Assembly (NCBI RefSeq): GCF_016428585.1
Contig: NZ_JAELVR010000001.1
Location: 186,001-250,000 of the forward strand
Source: Sedimentitalea arenosa
Lineage (GTDB): Bacteria > Pseudomonadota > Alphaproteobacteria > Rhodobacterales > Rhodobacteraceae
Direction: 5' to 3'
Length of the DNA stretch: 64,000 bases
Positions 42,801-51,944 of the stretch are shown here, one piece after another. Numbering within the stretch: the stretch's first letter is position 1; every line of letters begins with the position of its first letter. The notes below the pieces were generated by a model. That model was not told where the DNA came from and ran no database searches. It worked only from the letters and a program-made list of their open reading frames with translations. The position numbers and the translations under genes were made by a program.

Positions 42801-43979
42801 ATGTTCGATGTCGTCGTTGTCGGAGGCGGTCCCTGCGGGGCCACCGCGGCCCAGGATCTCGCCCGCTCGGGTCACAAGGTCGCGATGCTCGACCGCGACG
42901 GGCGCATAAAGCCCTGCGGCGGCGCGATCCCGCCCCGCCTGATCCGCGATTTCGACATTCCCGACAGCCAGATCGTGGCGCGCGTCGGCACCGCGCGGAT
43001 GATCTCGCCCAGCGGCCGCGCCGTCGACATCGCCATCGAGAACGGCTTCGTCGGCATGGTCGACCGCGAGCATTTCGACGAATTCCTGCGCCGGCGTGCG
43101 ACCGAAGCGGGCGCCACGCGGCTCACCGGCACCTATGTCGGCGTCAACCGCGACGGTGTGCGGCCCAAGGTCGTCTATCGCGACAAGGCCAGCGGCGAAA
43201 CCGTCGAAATCGAGACGAGACTCATCATCGGCGCCGATGGCGCGCGCTCCAACGTCGCCCGCACCGAGGTGCCCGGCGGCAGCACCATCCCCTATGTCAT
43301 CGCCTATCACGAGATCATCAAGGCACCGCCCGCGACCGAGATCTACGACCCGGCGCGCTGCGACGTGGTCTATGACGGGCGCATCTCGCCCGATTTCTAC
43401 GGCTGGGTCTTCCCGCATGGCGAAACCGCCAGCGTCGGCATGGGCACCGGCATCGACGGGGTCGACCTGAAACGCGCCACCGCCGCCCTGCGCGCCGCCT
43501 CGGGCCTGGCCGAGTGCGAAACGATCCGCCGCGAAGGCGCGCCGATCCCCCTCAAGCCGCTCGACCGCTGGGACAACGGCCGCGACGTGGTGCTGGCGGG
43601 CGATGCCGCCGGCGTGGTCGCGCCCAGCTCGGGCGAGGGCATCTACTACGCCATGGTCGGCGGCCAGGTGGCCGCCTCGGCCTGTTCCGCGATGCTGTCC
43701 ACCGGGCGCGCGAGCGATCTCAAACTGGCCCGCCGCCTGTTCATGCGCGACCACAAGACGGTGTTCCGGGTGCTCGCCTCGATGCAGAACGCCTATTACC
43801 GCTCCGACGACCGGCGCGAACGGTTCGTGTCGCTCTGTCACGATCTCGACGTGCAGCGCCTGACCTTCGAGGCCTACATGAACAAGGCCCTTGTGCGCGC
43901 CCGCCCGATGGCGCATCTGCGGATCGGACTGAAGAACCTCGCCCACCTCACCGGGCTCGTACACGCGGAATACACATGA
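42801..43979 (+). CDS. bchP: Geranylgeranyl-bacteriochlorophyll reductase
   Basis: 392 residues. FAD-binding N-terminus VVVGGGPCGATAAQDLARSG and the GG-reductase block GRIKPCGGAIPPRLIRDF; second FAD motif VLAGDAAGVVAPSSGEGI. It reduces the geranylgeranyl tail in three steps to phytyl. The stop overlaps the idi ATG. Confidence 0.97.
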   Translation: MFDVVVVGGGPCGATAAQDLARSGHKVAMLDRDGRIKPCGGAIPPRLIRDFDIPDSQIVARVGTARMISPSGRAVDIAIENGFVGMVDREHFDEFLRRRATEAGATRLTGTYVGVNRDGVRPKVVYRDKASGETVEIETRLIIGADGARSNVARTEVPGGSTIPYVIAYHEIIKAPPATEIYDPARCDVVYDGRISPDFYGWVFPHGETASVGMGTGIDGVDLKRATAALRAASGLAECETIRREGAPIPLKPLDRWDNGRDVVLAGDAAGVVAPSSGEGIYYAMVGGQVAASACSAMLSTGRASDLKLARRLFMRDHKTVFRVLASMQNAYYRSDDRRERFVSLCHDLDVQRLTFEAYMNKALVRARPMAHLRIGLKNLAHLTGLVHAEYT

Positions 43980-44506
43980 GTCTCAAGATCCCCGCCTGGA
44001 TCGACGGCAGGCTGCAGCCGGTCGACAAGCTGGAAGTGCATCGCCGCGGCCTGCGCCACCCGGCGGTGTCGGTCTTCGTGATGAACGGCGACCGGGTGCT
44101 GCTGCAACGCCGCGCCCTCGGCAAGTATCACACGCCCGGTCTCTGGGCGAACACCTGCTGCACCCACCCGGCCTGGAACGAGGACCCGAAGGTCTGCGCG
44201 GTGCGGCGGCTGGATGACGAGCTTGGCATCACCGGGCTGCTGCCGATCCAACGCGACCGGGTGGAATACCGCGCCGACGTGGGCGGCGGGCTGATCGAGC
44301 ACGAGGTGGTCGATATCTTCATCGCCGAGGCGCCGACCAACCTGCGCATCATCCCCGACCCCGACGAGGTCGACCAGGTGCGCTGGACCGCGTTCGACGC
44401 CTTGGTGGAGGAGGTCGCGGCACAGCCCACGCGGTTCACGCCCTGGCTGCGCATCTATCTCGACAAGCACGCCGAGTCGATCTTCGGCCCCCGCGTCACC
44501 GCCTGA
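43976..44506 (+). CDS. idi: Isopentenyl-diphosphate delta-isomerase (type I)
   Basis: 176 residues, Nudix fold: LLQRRALGKYHTPGLWANTCCTHP and the Nudix box ending AVRRLDDELGI; the active-site Cys is in the NTCCTHP block. It converts IPP to DMAPP for carotenoid and phytol tails. Last of the bchG-MFS-bchP-idi unit. Its stop codon directly abuts that of dxs on the other strand, with no spacer. Confidence 0.96.
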   Translation: MSLKIPAWIDGRLQPVDKLEVHRRGLRHPAVSVFVMNGDRVLLQRRALGKYHTPGLWANTCCTHPAWNEDPKVCAVRRLDDELGITGLLPIQRDRVEYRADVGGGLIEHEVVDIFIAEAPTNLRIIPDPDEVDQVRWTAFDALVEEVAAQPTRFTPWLRIYLDKHAESIFGPRVTA

Positions 44507-46429
44507 TCACGACACGGTCTTCAAGCTCACCACATGGCCCCTGGGGCGCAGTGCGCCGCGCACGCTGTCGGCGATATCCGCCGCGGTCAGCCCGGCATCG
44601 GCATACATCTCGGCGGGCGCGGCCTGCGGGATGAACCGGTCGGGCAGGGTGAGCGTGCGCACCGCCAGCCCGCGATCGAACACGCCATGCGCGGCCAGTT
44701 CGTGCAGCACCATCGCGCCGAACCCGCCGCGCGCGCCCTGTTCCACGGTGATCAGCGCCCGGTGGCTTCGGGCCAGGTCCAGCAGAAGCTCGATATCCAG
44801 CGGCTTGGCAAAGCGCGCATCCGCGACGCTGACCCCGATCCCCTCGGCCTCCAGCGCCTCGGCGGCGATCAGGCATTCGCCCAGATGCGCCCCCAGCGAC
44901 AGGATCGCCACGTCCTCGCCGTGCCGGATCATCCGGCCCTTGCCGATGGCCAGCGGCGTGCCGCGCTCGGGCAAGGCGACCCCGGTGCCCGCGCCGCGCG
45001 GAAAGCGGAAGGCGATCGGCCCGCTGTCATGGGCGACGGCGGTCGCGACCATGTGCACCAGCTCCGCCTCGTCCGCCGCCGCCATCACGGTCAAGCCCGG
45101 CAGGTTCGACAGGTAGGCCACGTCGAAGGCCCCGGCATGGGTCGCGCCGTCGGCGCCGACCAGCCCGGCCCGGTCGATGGCGAAGCGCACCGGCAGCCCC
45201 TGCAAGGCGACGTCATGCACCACCTGGTCATATCCGCGCTGCAGGAAGGTCGAATAGATCGCACAGAACGGACGCAACCCGCTCGCCGCCATCCCGGCGG
45301 CGAAGGTCACGCCATGCTGCTCGGCGATGCCCACGTCGAAAACGCGGGCGGGGAAGCGGTCGGCCATGATGTTGACACCGGTGCCCGAAGGCATCGCCGC
45401 CGTCACCGCCACCACGCGCGGATCGCGCGCGGCTTCCTCGGTCAGCGCGGTGCCGAAGACGCTGGTATAGCTCGGCGCGCCCGGCTTGGCCTTGGCCTGC
45501 GTCCCGGTGCCGATGTCAAAGGACGACACCCCGTGATACTTGTCGGCGCTGGCCTCGGCGGGGACATAGCCCTTGCCCTTGACCGTGCAGCAATGGATCA
45601 GAACCGGTCCCGTCGCCTTGGCGCGCGCCGCGCGCAGCACCGGCAGAAGCTGGTCCATGTCGTGCCCGTCGATCGGACCGACATAGTCGAACCCCAGTTC
45701 CTCGAACAGCGTGCCCGCACCGGGCAGGCCGGTCACCAGCTGCCGCGCCCGCCGCGCGCCCTCGCGCATCGGCGAGGGCAGGGCGGCCTCGAAGCCTTCG
45801 GCCAGTGACTTCATCCGCGCCAGCGGCTCGTTGGCGTAAAGCTGCGACAGGTATTTCGACATCGCGCCCACCGGCGGGGCGATGCTCATCTCGTTGTCGT
45901 TCAGGATCACGAACAGGCGGCGGCCTTCGGCGCCGGCGTTGTTCAGCGCCTCATAGGCCATGCCCGCGCTGATCGCGCCGTCGCCGATCACCGCGATGGC
46001 GTCGCCCGTCGCCTGGCCCATGTCCCGCCCGATTGTAAATCCGAGTGCGGCGCTGATCGAGGTGCTGGAATGCGCCGCGCCGAACGGGTCGTATTCGCTT
46101 TCATCACGCTTGGTGAAGCCGCTCAGCCCGTCCTTCTTGCGCAAGGTGCGGATGCGGTCGCGCCGCCCGGTCAGCACCTTGTGGGGATAGCATTGGTGCC
46201 CCACGTCCCAGATCAGCTTGTCCATCGGGGTGTTGAACACCGCGTGCAGCGCGACGGTCAGTTCCACGACACCCAGGGACGAGCCCAGGTGCCCGCCGGT
46301 CTCGGACACGGCCGAGATCACCTCGGCGCGCAGTTCCTGGGCCAGACGGCGCAACTGGCGGTCGTCCAGCCGTTTCAGATCGGCAGGTCCTGCGACAGTG
46401 TTCAGAAGCGGGGTATCGGGACGGGACAT
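44507..46429 (-). CDS. dxs: 1-deoxy-D-xylulose-5-phosphate synthase
   Basis: 640 residues from [18 protein letters not shown]. Thiamine-diphosphate motif [18 protein letters not shown], catalytic-region [26 protein letters not shown] and the C-terminal transketolase domain. First step of the MEP isoprenoid route. Its place after pufC and opposite idi gathers isoprenoid supply genes at the end of the pigment operons. The frame extends to 46537, but no better start is seen. Confidence 0.96.
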   Translation of the reverse strand: MSRPDTPLLNTVAGPADLKRLDDRQLRRLAQELRAEVISAVSETGGHLGSSLGVVELTVALHAVFNTPMDKLIWDVGHQCYPHKVLTGRRDRIRTLRKKDGLSGFTKRDESEYDPFGAAHSSTSISAALGFTIGRDMGQATGDAIAVIGDGAISAGMAYEALNNAGAEGRRLFVILNDNEMSIAPPVGAMSKYLSQLYANEPLARMKSLAEGFEAALPSPMREGARRARQLVTGLPGAGTLFEELGFDYVGPIDGHDMDQLLPVLRAARAKATGPVLIHCCTVKGKGYVPAEASADKYHGVSSFDIGTGTQAKAKPGAPSYTSVFGTALTEEAARDPRVVAVTAAMPSGTGVNIMADRFPARVFDVGIAEQHGVTFAAGMAASGLRPFCAIYSTFLQRGYDQVVHDVALQGLPVRFAIDRAGLVGADGATHAGAFDVAYLSNLPGLTVMAAADEAELVHMVATAVAHDSGPIAFRFPRGAGTGVALPERGTPLAIGKGRMIRHGEDVAILSLGAHLGECLIAAEALEAEGIGVSVADARFAKPLDIELLLDLARSHRALITVEQGARGGFGAMVLHELAAHGVFDRGLAVRTLTLPDRFIPQAAPAEMYADAGLTAADIADSVRGALRPRGHVVSLKTVS

Positions 46430-46584
46430 CGGTCTAACCTCCGGTCGGGGCAAGTGGCGCCGCGCGATCGTTAGGGACACGAAACGGCGCGGCGCCGGCT
46501 CCTGTAGCCAACAGGAAGGAAACGGGGCGGCAAGCACCCCTCGCGCGGGCAGAGAAGCATCGGCCCGTGCCTGGCTGGAAGACG

Positions 46585-46612
46585 GGCGGAACCGGACGCC
46601 TCCGGCCCCGCC
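46585..46612 (-). terminator. Stem-loop after pufC
   Basis: GGCGG/CCGCC and CCGGA/TCCGG arms with a small internal loop and a 4-base loop, starting 7 bases after the pufC stop. There is no T-run, so it more likely protects the 3' end of the puf message or gives partial termination before dxs. Confidence 0.5.
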
Positions 46613-46618
46613 TGCCTC

Positions 46619-47704
46619 CTATTCGTAGACCGGCGCCTCGGTGGTGGCGAGTTCCGGCCAGTTGTCGATCACGTTCAGGCCCTGCAACGGCTGCTGTTGA
46701 CCCTTGTGGCAGGTCTTGCACGCGGCCTTGGGCGCATCCGCATGGATCGGGCCCAGCCGATCCTCGGGATAGACGTCCCGCAGCGGCACCAGGTAGTCGT
46801 TGTTGATCTCCTGCACCATGCTGATGCCCAGCATCTCGGTGCCCCATTGCGGGGTCACCTGCGCGCCGTCGTAAAAGGCGCGGCTGTTGTGGCAGAAGAC
46901 ACAGTTCACACCCAGCGCGTTGGACACGTAGTTCATCAGCGCATAGGTGCGCTCGGTGTCCTGGATGCTGGGCAGCGGGTCGTCGCCCGCGGGCCCGCCC
47001 GCGACCCGGCTCTCCAGGTCGTGGACGCCGATCGTGTTGGCCTCCAGCAGGTAGGTTTCGAGCGCGTCCGACGGCAGCGAGGTCGACTGGCTGATCAGCG
47101 TCGCCCGGTTCTGGTTCGCCGACCAGCCCGCGGTCGCCTCGTTGACCGGCGCGATCCTGAACCAGATGTCGCTGGGAACCGGCTGGCCCCGGTGGCAGGT
47201 ATAGCAGGTCACCCCCACCACCGCGTTGGCGTTCACATGCCCGTCCCAGTACTCGTTGATCGCCTGGGTCATCTGGATCATGCGCCGCGCGACGACGGTC
47301 TGGTAGTTCTCCTCGCCGGCCAGCAGGTCGGGAATGCCGGTCCATTCGCGCATCGCCCCGACCAGCCTTGTATAGTTGGCCTCGGTCAGGTCGGCGAGCA
47401 GCGGCTCGGCATTCTCGATCACGTCGCCCGCCCGCGGATCTCCCGGCTGCGGGATCACCGGCGTCGAGGTCGTGAAGCCCGCGATGCCGGGGTCCGGCGT
47501 CGCGAGATCGGATTTGAACTCCGGCACCGACATGCCGGTGCCGCGCGGCCCGGTCTGCATGCTGTCGGTCGCGAAGGGTTGCCCCCAGGTCACCAGCAGA
47601 GTCGCCACCAGCACCGCCCCCCCGATACCGCCGATCAGGATCGCCGGGCCGTAGATGTTGGTGGGGTTGTTGCCGTTCCAGTCATTGAACCACTTGGGAA
47701 GCAT
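46619..47704 (-). CDS. pufC: Reaction-centre cytochrome c subunit, three-heme type
   Basis: 361 residues from MLPKWFNDWNGNNPTNIYGP; a longer frame to 47770 overlaps pufM and is less likely. One N-terminal membrane anchor (about 19-40). Three CxxCH heme sites: CYTCH, CVFCH and CKTCH; the classical subunit has four. It gives electrons to the photo-oxidised special pair from the periplasm. Starts one base after the pufM stop. Its C-terminal VIDNWPELATTEAPVYE has no fourth site. Confidence 0.95.
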   Translation of the reverse strand: MLPKWFNDWNGNNPTNIYGPAILIGGIGGAVLVATLLVTWGQPFATDSMQTGPRGTGMSVPEFKSDLATPDPGIAGFTTSTPVIPQPGDPRAGDVIENAEPLLADLTEANYTRLVGAMREWTGIPDLLAGEENYQTVVARRMIQMTQAINEYWDGHVNANAVVGVTCYTCHRGQPVPSDIWFRIAPVNEATAGWSANQNRATLISQSTSLPSDALETYLLEANTIGVHDLESRVAGGPAGDDPLPSIQDTERTYALMNYVSNALGVNCVFCHNSRAFYDGAQVTPQWGTEMLGISMVQEINNDYLVPLRDVYPEDRLGPIHADAPKAACKTCHKGQQQPLQGLNVIDNWPELATTEAPVYE

Positions 47705-47705
47705 C

Positions 47706-48692
47706 TCATTCACCCTTTCCGATAAAGCCTTCGTAGGTGCCGTAGGCTTCGTATCCGTAGGAGCCGTCATAGGCCGGCGCGAAATTGTGCTCCTGTGCCC
47801 AGATGAACCAGTTGTCCACCACGGTGCCGGTCAGCAGGATCCCGATGCCGCCGGTGATCGGCGTCAGCACCGCGAACCACCAGGCCCAGCGGTGAATGCC
47901 CTCCATCGTGGCGTTGAAGCCCATGGTCCAGCGCCAGAACAGGGCGGCGCGCTCGGTGGCCGTGCCCCGGTCGACGATCTGCTCCAGCTCCCGGTCGCCG
48001 CCATAGCGGGTGACCGACAGGATCGTGGCGCCGTGCATCGCGAAAAGCAGGACAGAGCCATAGAGGAACACGATCGACAGGCAGTGGAACGGGTTGTAGT
48101 AGAGGTTGCCGTAGCGGATCGAGAACGCCGTGGTCCAGTCCAGGTGCGGGAAGATGCCGTAGGGCACCGCCTCGCTCCACGATCCCATCAGGATCGGCCG
48201 GAACAGGCCCAGCACCAGGAACAGCCAGATCGCGCTGGCAAAGGCCCAGGCGACGTGCTTGCCCATCTTCTGCTCCTGCGCCAGCAGGTAGGCGCGCAAC
48301 CACCAGGTGCAGACCGATACCAGCAGGAAGAAGCTCGATATGATGTACCAGCCGCCATCGTTCAGCGGCGGCATCCGCAGCCCGTATTCCGGGCTCGGCG
48401 GCTCCAGCGCCAGCCAGAACAGTTGCCGGATGAACTCGCTGATCGACCAGTCGACCTGCGCCAGCATGTTCAGCCCGACGATGACGAACCACAACAGGCC
48501 CGTCGCCAGCCCGACCATCCCGGTCCAGCCCAGGTAGATCGGCCCCAGTTGCGCGTTGCCGAACCAGCCGACCAGCTTGGAGAAGCCGGGCTTGCCGAGG
48601 CGTTCCTCCATCATCCGGCCGTTGTCGTTCATGCCCATTTCGGGCGGACCCTGAACCTGGACCTGCGTGAATATGTTTTGATAGTCGGTCAT
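47706..48692 (-). CDS. pufM: Photosynthetic reaction centre M subunit
   Basis: 328 residues from [15 protein letters not shown] with five transmembrane helices. Key blocks: [25 protein letters not shown] (bacteriochlorophyll-ligand region) and [18 protein letters not shown] (iron/quinone His region). Pairs with PufL to hold the special pair and quinones. Begins 3 bases after pufL, with GGGGAT as ribosome site. Confidence 0.98.
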   Translation of the reverse strand: MTDYQNIFTQVQVQGPPEMGMNDNGRMMEERLGKPGFSKLVGWFGNAQLGPIYLGWTGMVGLATGLLWFVIVGLNMLAQVDWSISEFIRQLFWLALEPPSPEYGLRMPPLNDGGWYIISSFFLLVSVCTWWLRAYLLAQEQKMGKHVAWAFASAIWLFLVLGLFRPILMGSWSEAVPYGIFPHLDWTTAFSIRYGNLYYNPFHCLSIVFLYGSVLLFAMHGATILSVTRYGGDRELEQIVDRGTATERAALFWRWTMGFNATMEGIHRWAWWFAVLTPITGGIGILLTGTVVDNWFIWAQEHNFAPAYDGSYGYEAYGTYEGFIGKGE

Positions 48693-48694
48693 GA

Positions 48695-49534
48695 TTACAT
48701 CCCCACCTGAGACGGCCAGATCGGCAGTTCGAGCCACCAGTTCCACCATTCAGGCCAGCCCTTGGTCCAGACCGGGCCGCTGATGATGATGCAGACGGCG
48801 GAAAAGAACACCGCGTTGATGGCCAGCAGAAAGCCCAGCCGGTGAATGCCCAGCGTGCCGACCGAATAGCCGATGAAATCGCGGAAGAACGTGTCCTCGT
48901 GATCGGGCGTCTTCATCTCCTCGCCCTTTTCCGGGTTCGCCGCCGACAGGATCAGCCCGCCATGCAGCGCCAGGGCCAGCGTGGTGGTGAAGAACAGCGT
49001 CACCGCCAGCATGTGCGCCGGGTTGTAGTGGAAATGCAGATAGGCATAGCCCGTGTTGCTGACCCAATCGAGATGGCTGAAGATGCCATAGGGAAAGCCG
49101 TGCCCCCAGGCGCCCATCAGCAGCGGGCGAAAGATCACCAGCGTGACGTAAGCCAGGATCGCGAAGGAAAACGCGAAGGGCACGTGATAGCCAATGCCCA
49201 GCTTGCGGCAGATTTCCACCTCGCGCAGCGCCCAGCTGATGAAGGCGCCGGTGGCGCAGAAGGTGATGATCTGCCAGAGCCCGCCTTCCATCAGCGGTGC
49301 CATGCCCAGACCATAGCTCAGGTCGGGCGGGGCGATGTTGATGAGCCAGGGATTGAACGTGCCCTGCTGGGACGCCCCCCAGAAAATCAGGATCGTGCCC
49401 AGAAGGCTGAAAAAGGCTGTCGTGACCCCGAAGAAGCCCACGTAGAATGGACCGACCCAGAAGTCGAACAGATCGCCGCCAATCAGCGTCCCTCCGCGGA
49501 CGCGATATTTCTTTTCGAAGCTGAGCAATGCCAT
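48695..49534 (-). CDS. pufL: Photosynthetic reaction centre L subunit
   Basis: 279 residues from [23 protein letters not shown], the usual L start; an ATG two codons upstream is less likely given the GGAG spacing. Five transmembrane helices; His-rich segments [20 protein letters not shown] and [19 protein letters not shown] carry the pigment and iron ligands. The 146-base gap to pufA contains a strong hairpin. Confidence 0.98.
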   Translation of the reverse strand: MALLSFEKKYRVRGGTLIGGDLFDFWVGPFYVGFFGVTTAFFSLLGTILIFWGASQQGTFNPWLINIAPPDLSYGLGMAPLMEGGLWQIITFCATGAFISWALREVEICRKLGIGYHVPFAFSFAILAYVTLVIFRPLLMGAWGHGFPYGIFSHLDWVSNTGYAYLHFHYNPAHMLAVTLFFTTTLALALHGGLILSAANPEKGEEMKTPDHEDTFFRDFIGYSVGTLGIHRLGFLLAINAVFFSAVCIIISGPVWTKGWPEWWNWWLELPIWPSQVGM

Positions 49535-49603
49535 CTTCATGATCTCCGCGCTTGGCGGCGCGCCTTGCCAGACGTCAGCCGTCGTTTGAATAATCCGTTT
49601 GCC

Positions 49604-49635
49604 GCGGGCGGGGCCTCGTCGGGCAGTCCGCCCGC
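49604..49635 (-). promoter_or_regulatory. Intercistronic hairpin between pufA and pufL
   Basis: Perfect 8-bp arms GCGGGCGG/CCGCCCGC around a 16-base partly self-pairing loop. In Rhodobacter the hairpins at this place stop 3'-5' decay so that LH1 pufBA message outlasts pufLM, giving more antenna than reaction centre. Same role inferred here. Confidence 0.7.
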
Positions 49636-49680
49636 AGCGGTCTTGTCATCGATGCGCGACGCGAACGCCGCGCCGACGAT

Positions 49681-49839
49681 TCACATGGCGCGCGCCGCGG
49701 CCGCGTTCTCAAACCAGTTGAGACCGCTGCTGAGCAGCACCAGGTGGATCATCACCGCGAGCAGGAAGAGGAACACGCCCTGTGCAACAAAGACGCGTCG
49801 CGGATCGAAAATCAGCCAGATCTTGTAGAATTTCGCCAT
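49681..49839 (-). CDS. pufA: LH1 antenna alpha polypeptide
   Basis: 52 residues, read directly: begins [17 protein letters not shown] and ends [11 protein letters not shown]. One transmembrane helix with the bacteriochlorophyll-binding His in [16 protein letters not shown]. Ribosome site GGAAGGA follows the pufB stop. Forms the LH1 ring with PufB. Confidence 0.97.
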   Translation of the reverse strand: MAKFYKIWLIFDPRRVFVAQGVFLFLLAVMIHLVLLSSGLNWFENAAAARAM

Positions 49840-49853
49840 TTTTCAATCCTTCC

Positions 49854-50003
49854 TCAGAACCATGGAGCCCAGATGTAGGTTGCGATATGTGCAACCACCG
49901 CAACGGCCACGAACAGCCAAAGGCCGCTCATATAGACCGAATGCAGCTCCTGGGCCTGCTCGTCGGTGAGACCTGTAAAAGACAGGTCGGGGTTATCAGC
50001 CAT
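49854..50003 (-). CDS. pufB: LH1 antenna beta polypeptide
   Basis: 49 residues, read directly: begins [20 protein letters not shown] and ends [11 protein letters not shown]. The pigment-ligand His is in [14 protein letters not shown]. Strong GGAGGAA ribosome site. Fourteen bases precede pufA. Confidence 0.97.
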   Translation of the reverse strand: MADNPDLSFTGLTDEQAQELHSVYMSGLWLFVAVAVVAHIATYIWAPWF

Positions 50004-50112
50004 GAACGTTCCTCCGGAAAGTTACGCTGACGCCGCATTCCCTGCGGCGGGGTCCCTCGGGGCCGAAAGCCCTCCGGGGTCTGGCCACCCTTGCGGGCAG
50101 GCAGGTCGGTCT

Positions 50113-50130
50113 CCCGGCCATCAGGCCGAG
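50113..50130 (-). promoter_or_regulatory. Hairpin over the pufQ stop codon
   Basis: 7-bp stem CCCGGCC/GGCCGAG (one wobble on the RNA) with a 4-base loop that contains the pufQ stop. The following 110 bases to pufB are GC-rich with further weak inverted repeats (about 50055-50076). May mark the 5' processing point of pufBALMC; this is inferred. Confidence 0.4.
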
Positions 50131-50348
50131 AAGATAACGGGCGTGATGCGGTCGGCCTCGGCCCAGGCGCGGGCGAGGGGGCCGCGCAGGTTCAGGGTGC
50201 GGCGCCGCTTCACGTGCTTCAGCCAGTCCACCGTCGCGAAGGGGACGGCGAACAGGAAGATCAGGGTGAAGTAGAGGTTGAATTCCCACCGGCTGTCATC
50301 GCGGCTGCGCGCGTGGCGTTCGGTCGGTACATTGATGTTCATCGTCAT
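50121..50348 (-). CDS. pufQ: PufQ, bacteriochlorophyll synthesis/transport factor
   Basis: 75 residues from [13 protein letters not shown]; one membrane segment ([23 protein letters not shown]) and the conserved tail [17 protein letters not shown]. PufQ stimulates bacteriochlorophyll formation in Rhodobacter, possibly as a pigment carrier. It overlaps the bchZ stop by 4 bases, so it is the bridge between bchCXYZ and pufBALMC. Confidence 0.93.
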   Translation of the reverse strand: MTMNINVPTERHARSRDDSRWEFNLYFTLIFLFAVPFATVDWLKHVKRRRTLNLRGPLARAWAEADRITPVIFSA

Positions 50349-51832
50349 GTGAACGGTCCTCCTGTGGATTCCTTGGTCGGGGCGGCGGCCCGCGGGGCCA
50401 GCGCCTGGATGGTTTCGATCACGACCCGCGCGTCGCCCTTGCGCAGGGCGGCATCCTCGGCGGCGTCGCGCAGCGACTTGGCGGCGGAAATGCGGGTCAA
50501 TACCGGGTGGCTGGCCACGATCCGGTCCAGCTCGGCCTGGGCATCCGCGTCCCATGGGAAATCGCGGCGCAGCGGTGTCGGGGTGGCCTCGGTCGCGTCC
50601 ATCTCGCTGGCCAGCGGCAGGATGTGGAACAGCGCATCGAACAAGCTGTTGCAGACCTCCTGCACAAGGTAGGTCGCGCCCGCATATCCCATGAAGGGCG
50701 TGCCGGTGGCGCGCCGGATCGCAGCACCCGGAAAACTGGCCGGAATGAACGAGGGCGCGGGGCCGTGCCCGCCCTTCAGTTCGGCCAGGTACATCTTCTC
50801 GTTGATGCTGCCCAGCACGACCAGCGGACGTTTCTGCGCCAGCAGCGCGCGCACTTCCTCGTTGTTGGTCTTCTGCCCGGCGGTGCGAGCGACCGCGAAA
50901 GCGCAGGGCAGGCCCATGTCCTCTTCCAGGAACAGCCGGATGCCGCGCGCATAGGTTTCGTTCGCCACGATGGCGAAGGACGCGGTGGCAAAGAAATCCT
51001 GCGTGACGGACCGCCACAGGTCCCAGACCGGTTTGATCGTCGAATGTTTCTCGCGGGTGATGAATGGTTCCGGGTCAAGCCCCAGCAGCTCTCCGAGTGT
51101 ATGTAGAAAGCGTGTGGTGGACTCTATGCCCATGGGAGCTTGCAGGTAGGGCTTGCCCAGAACCTCGGCCAATCCCCGGCCGAACTCGCGATACATGCAG
51201 ATGTTGACATCGGCGTTGACCAGGTTGCGCATCTCGGCGAGATGCGCGCCCAGCGGCATGACCATGTTGACCTCGGCCCCGATGCCTTCGACCAGGCGGC
51301 GGATCTCGGCCAGGTCGGACGGCATGTTGAAGGTGCCATACATCGGCCCGAGGATGTTGACGCGCGGCTTGGCATCCGCCTCGCGCTTCTTCTCGGGCGG
51401 CATCCGCCCCTTGGTCATCCCGAATTCGGTAAAGATCCAGGTCATCGCCCGGTCAGCGGCCTGCCACTGGTCCTCGTCGATGGTGCGCGGCAGGAAGCGT
51501 TGAATGTTGGTGCCCTGCGGCGTGACCCCGCCGCCGATCATCTCGGCGATGGACCCTGTCACCACCACGGCGGGCAAGGCAGGGTCGAGCGTGCCCCAGG
51601 CCCGCTTCATCGCGTCCTCGGTGCCCGCGCCCATCTCGCCCTCGCCAAGGCCCGTGACGACGATCGGCAATTCATGCGGGGGCAGGGCGTCGGTATAGTG
51701 CAGCACCGACGTCACCGGCAGGTTCTCGCAGCCCACGGGGCCGTCGATCACCACCTGCAATCCCTTGACCGCGCAAAACGCATAGACCGCGCCCCAATAG
51801 CCCCCGGCCCGGTCATGATCCTGGATCAGCAT
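50345..51832 (-). CDS. bchZ: Chlorophyllide a reductase subunit Z
   Basis: 495 residues from [19 protein letters not shown], preceded by GGGAGGG. NifK-like; forms the catalytic tetramer with BchY and reduces ring B of chlorophyllide a with electrons from BchX. The block [27 protein letters not shown] is diagnostic. The open frame reaches upstream to 52063 into bchY, but without homology. Confidence 0.97.
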   Translation of the reverse strand: MLIQDHDRAGGYWGAVYAFCAVKGLQVVIDGPVGCENLPVTSVLHYTDALPPHELPIVVTGLGEGEMGAGTEDAMKRAWGTLDPALPAVVVTGSIAEMIGGGVTPQGTNIQRFLPRTIDEDQWQAADRAMTWIFTEFGMTKGRMPPEKKREADAKPRVNILGPMYGTFNMPSDLAEIRRLVEGIGAEVNMVMPLGAHLAEMRNLVNADVNICMYREFGRGLAEVLGKPYLQAPMGIESTTRFLHTLGELLGLDPEPFITREKHSTIKPVWDLWRSVTQDFFATASFAIVANETYARGIRLFLEEDMGLPCAFAVARTAGQKTNNEEVRALLAQKRPLVVLGSINEKMYLAELKGGHGPAPSFIPASFPGAAIRRATGTPFMGYAGATYLVQEVCNSLFDALFHILPLASEMDATEATPTPLRRDFPWDADAQAELDRIVASHPVLTRISAAKSLRDAAEDAALRKGDARVVIETIQALAPRAAAPTKESTGGPFT

Positions 51833-51864
51833 GGCCCGGACCCTCCCGGTGGGGATGCACGGCG

Positions 51865-51897
51865 CGTATGTACGCGGTATGCACGCGATCTGTACGC
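51865..51897. repeat. Three tandem 11-bp imperfect repeats in the bchY-bchZ spacer
   Basis: Units CGTATGTACGC, GGTATGCACGC and GATCTGTACGC follow one another exactly (consensus NNTMTGYACGC); a partial fourth, out of register, may precede them. GCGTA-TG-TACGC (51864-51875) is also an inverted repeat. They lie in a 112-bp transcribed spacer, unusual in an operon where other junctions overlap. Confidence 0.6.
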
Positions 51898-51944
51898 TTG
51901 GCACAGGCCGGTTTCGCCGTGATATCGGATGATCCGGCCCCCCA

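Noticed and set aside
47705-47770. Longer pufC start (MTAPTDTK) within pufM
   Set aside because: It would lie inside the pufM C-terminal coding region; the ATG at 47704 with AAAGG upstream gives the expected start.
50004-50120. Possible small gene between pufQ and pufB
   Set aside because: No start with ribosome site and no membrane-protein-like short frame; the stretch is GC-rich with weak inverted repeats only.
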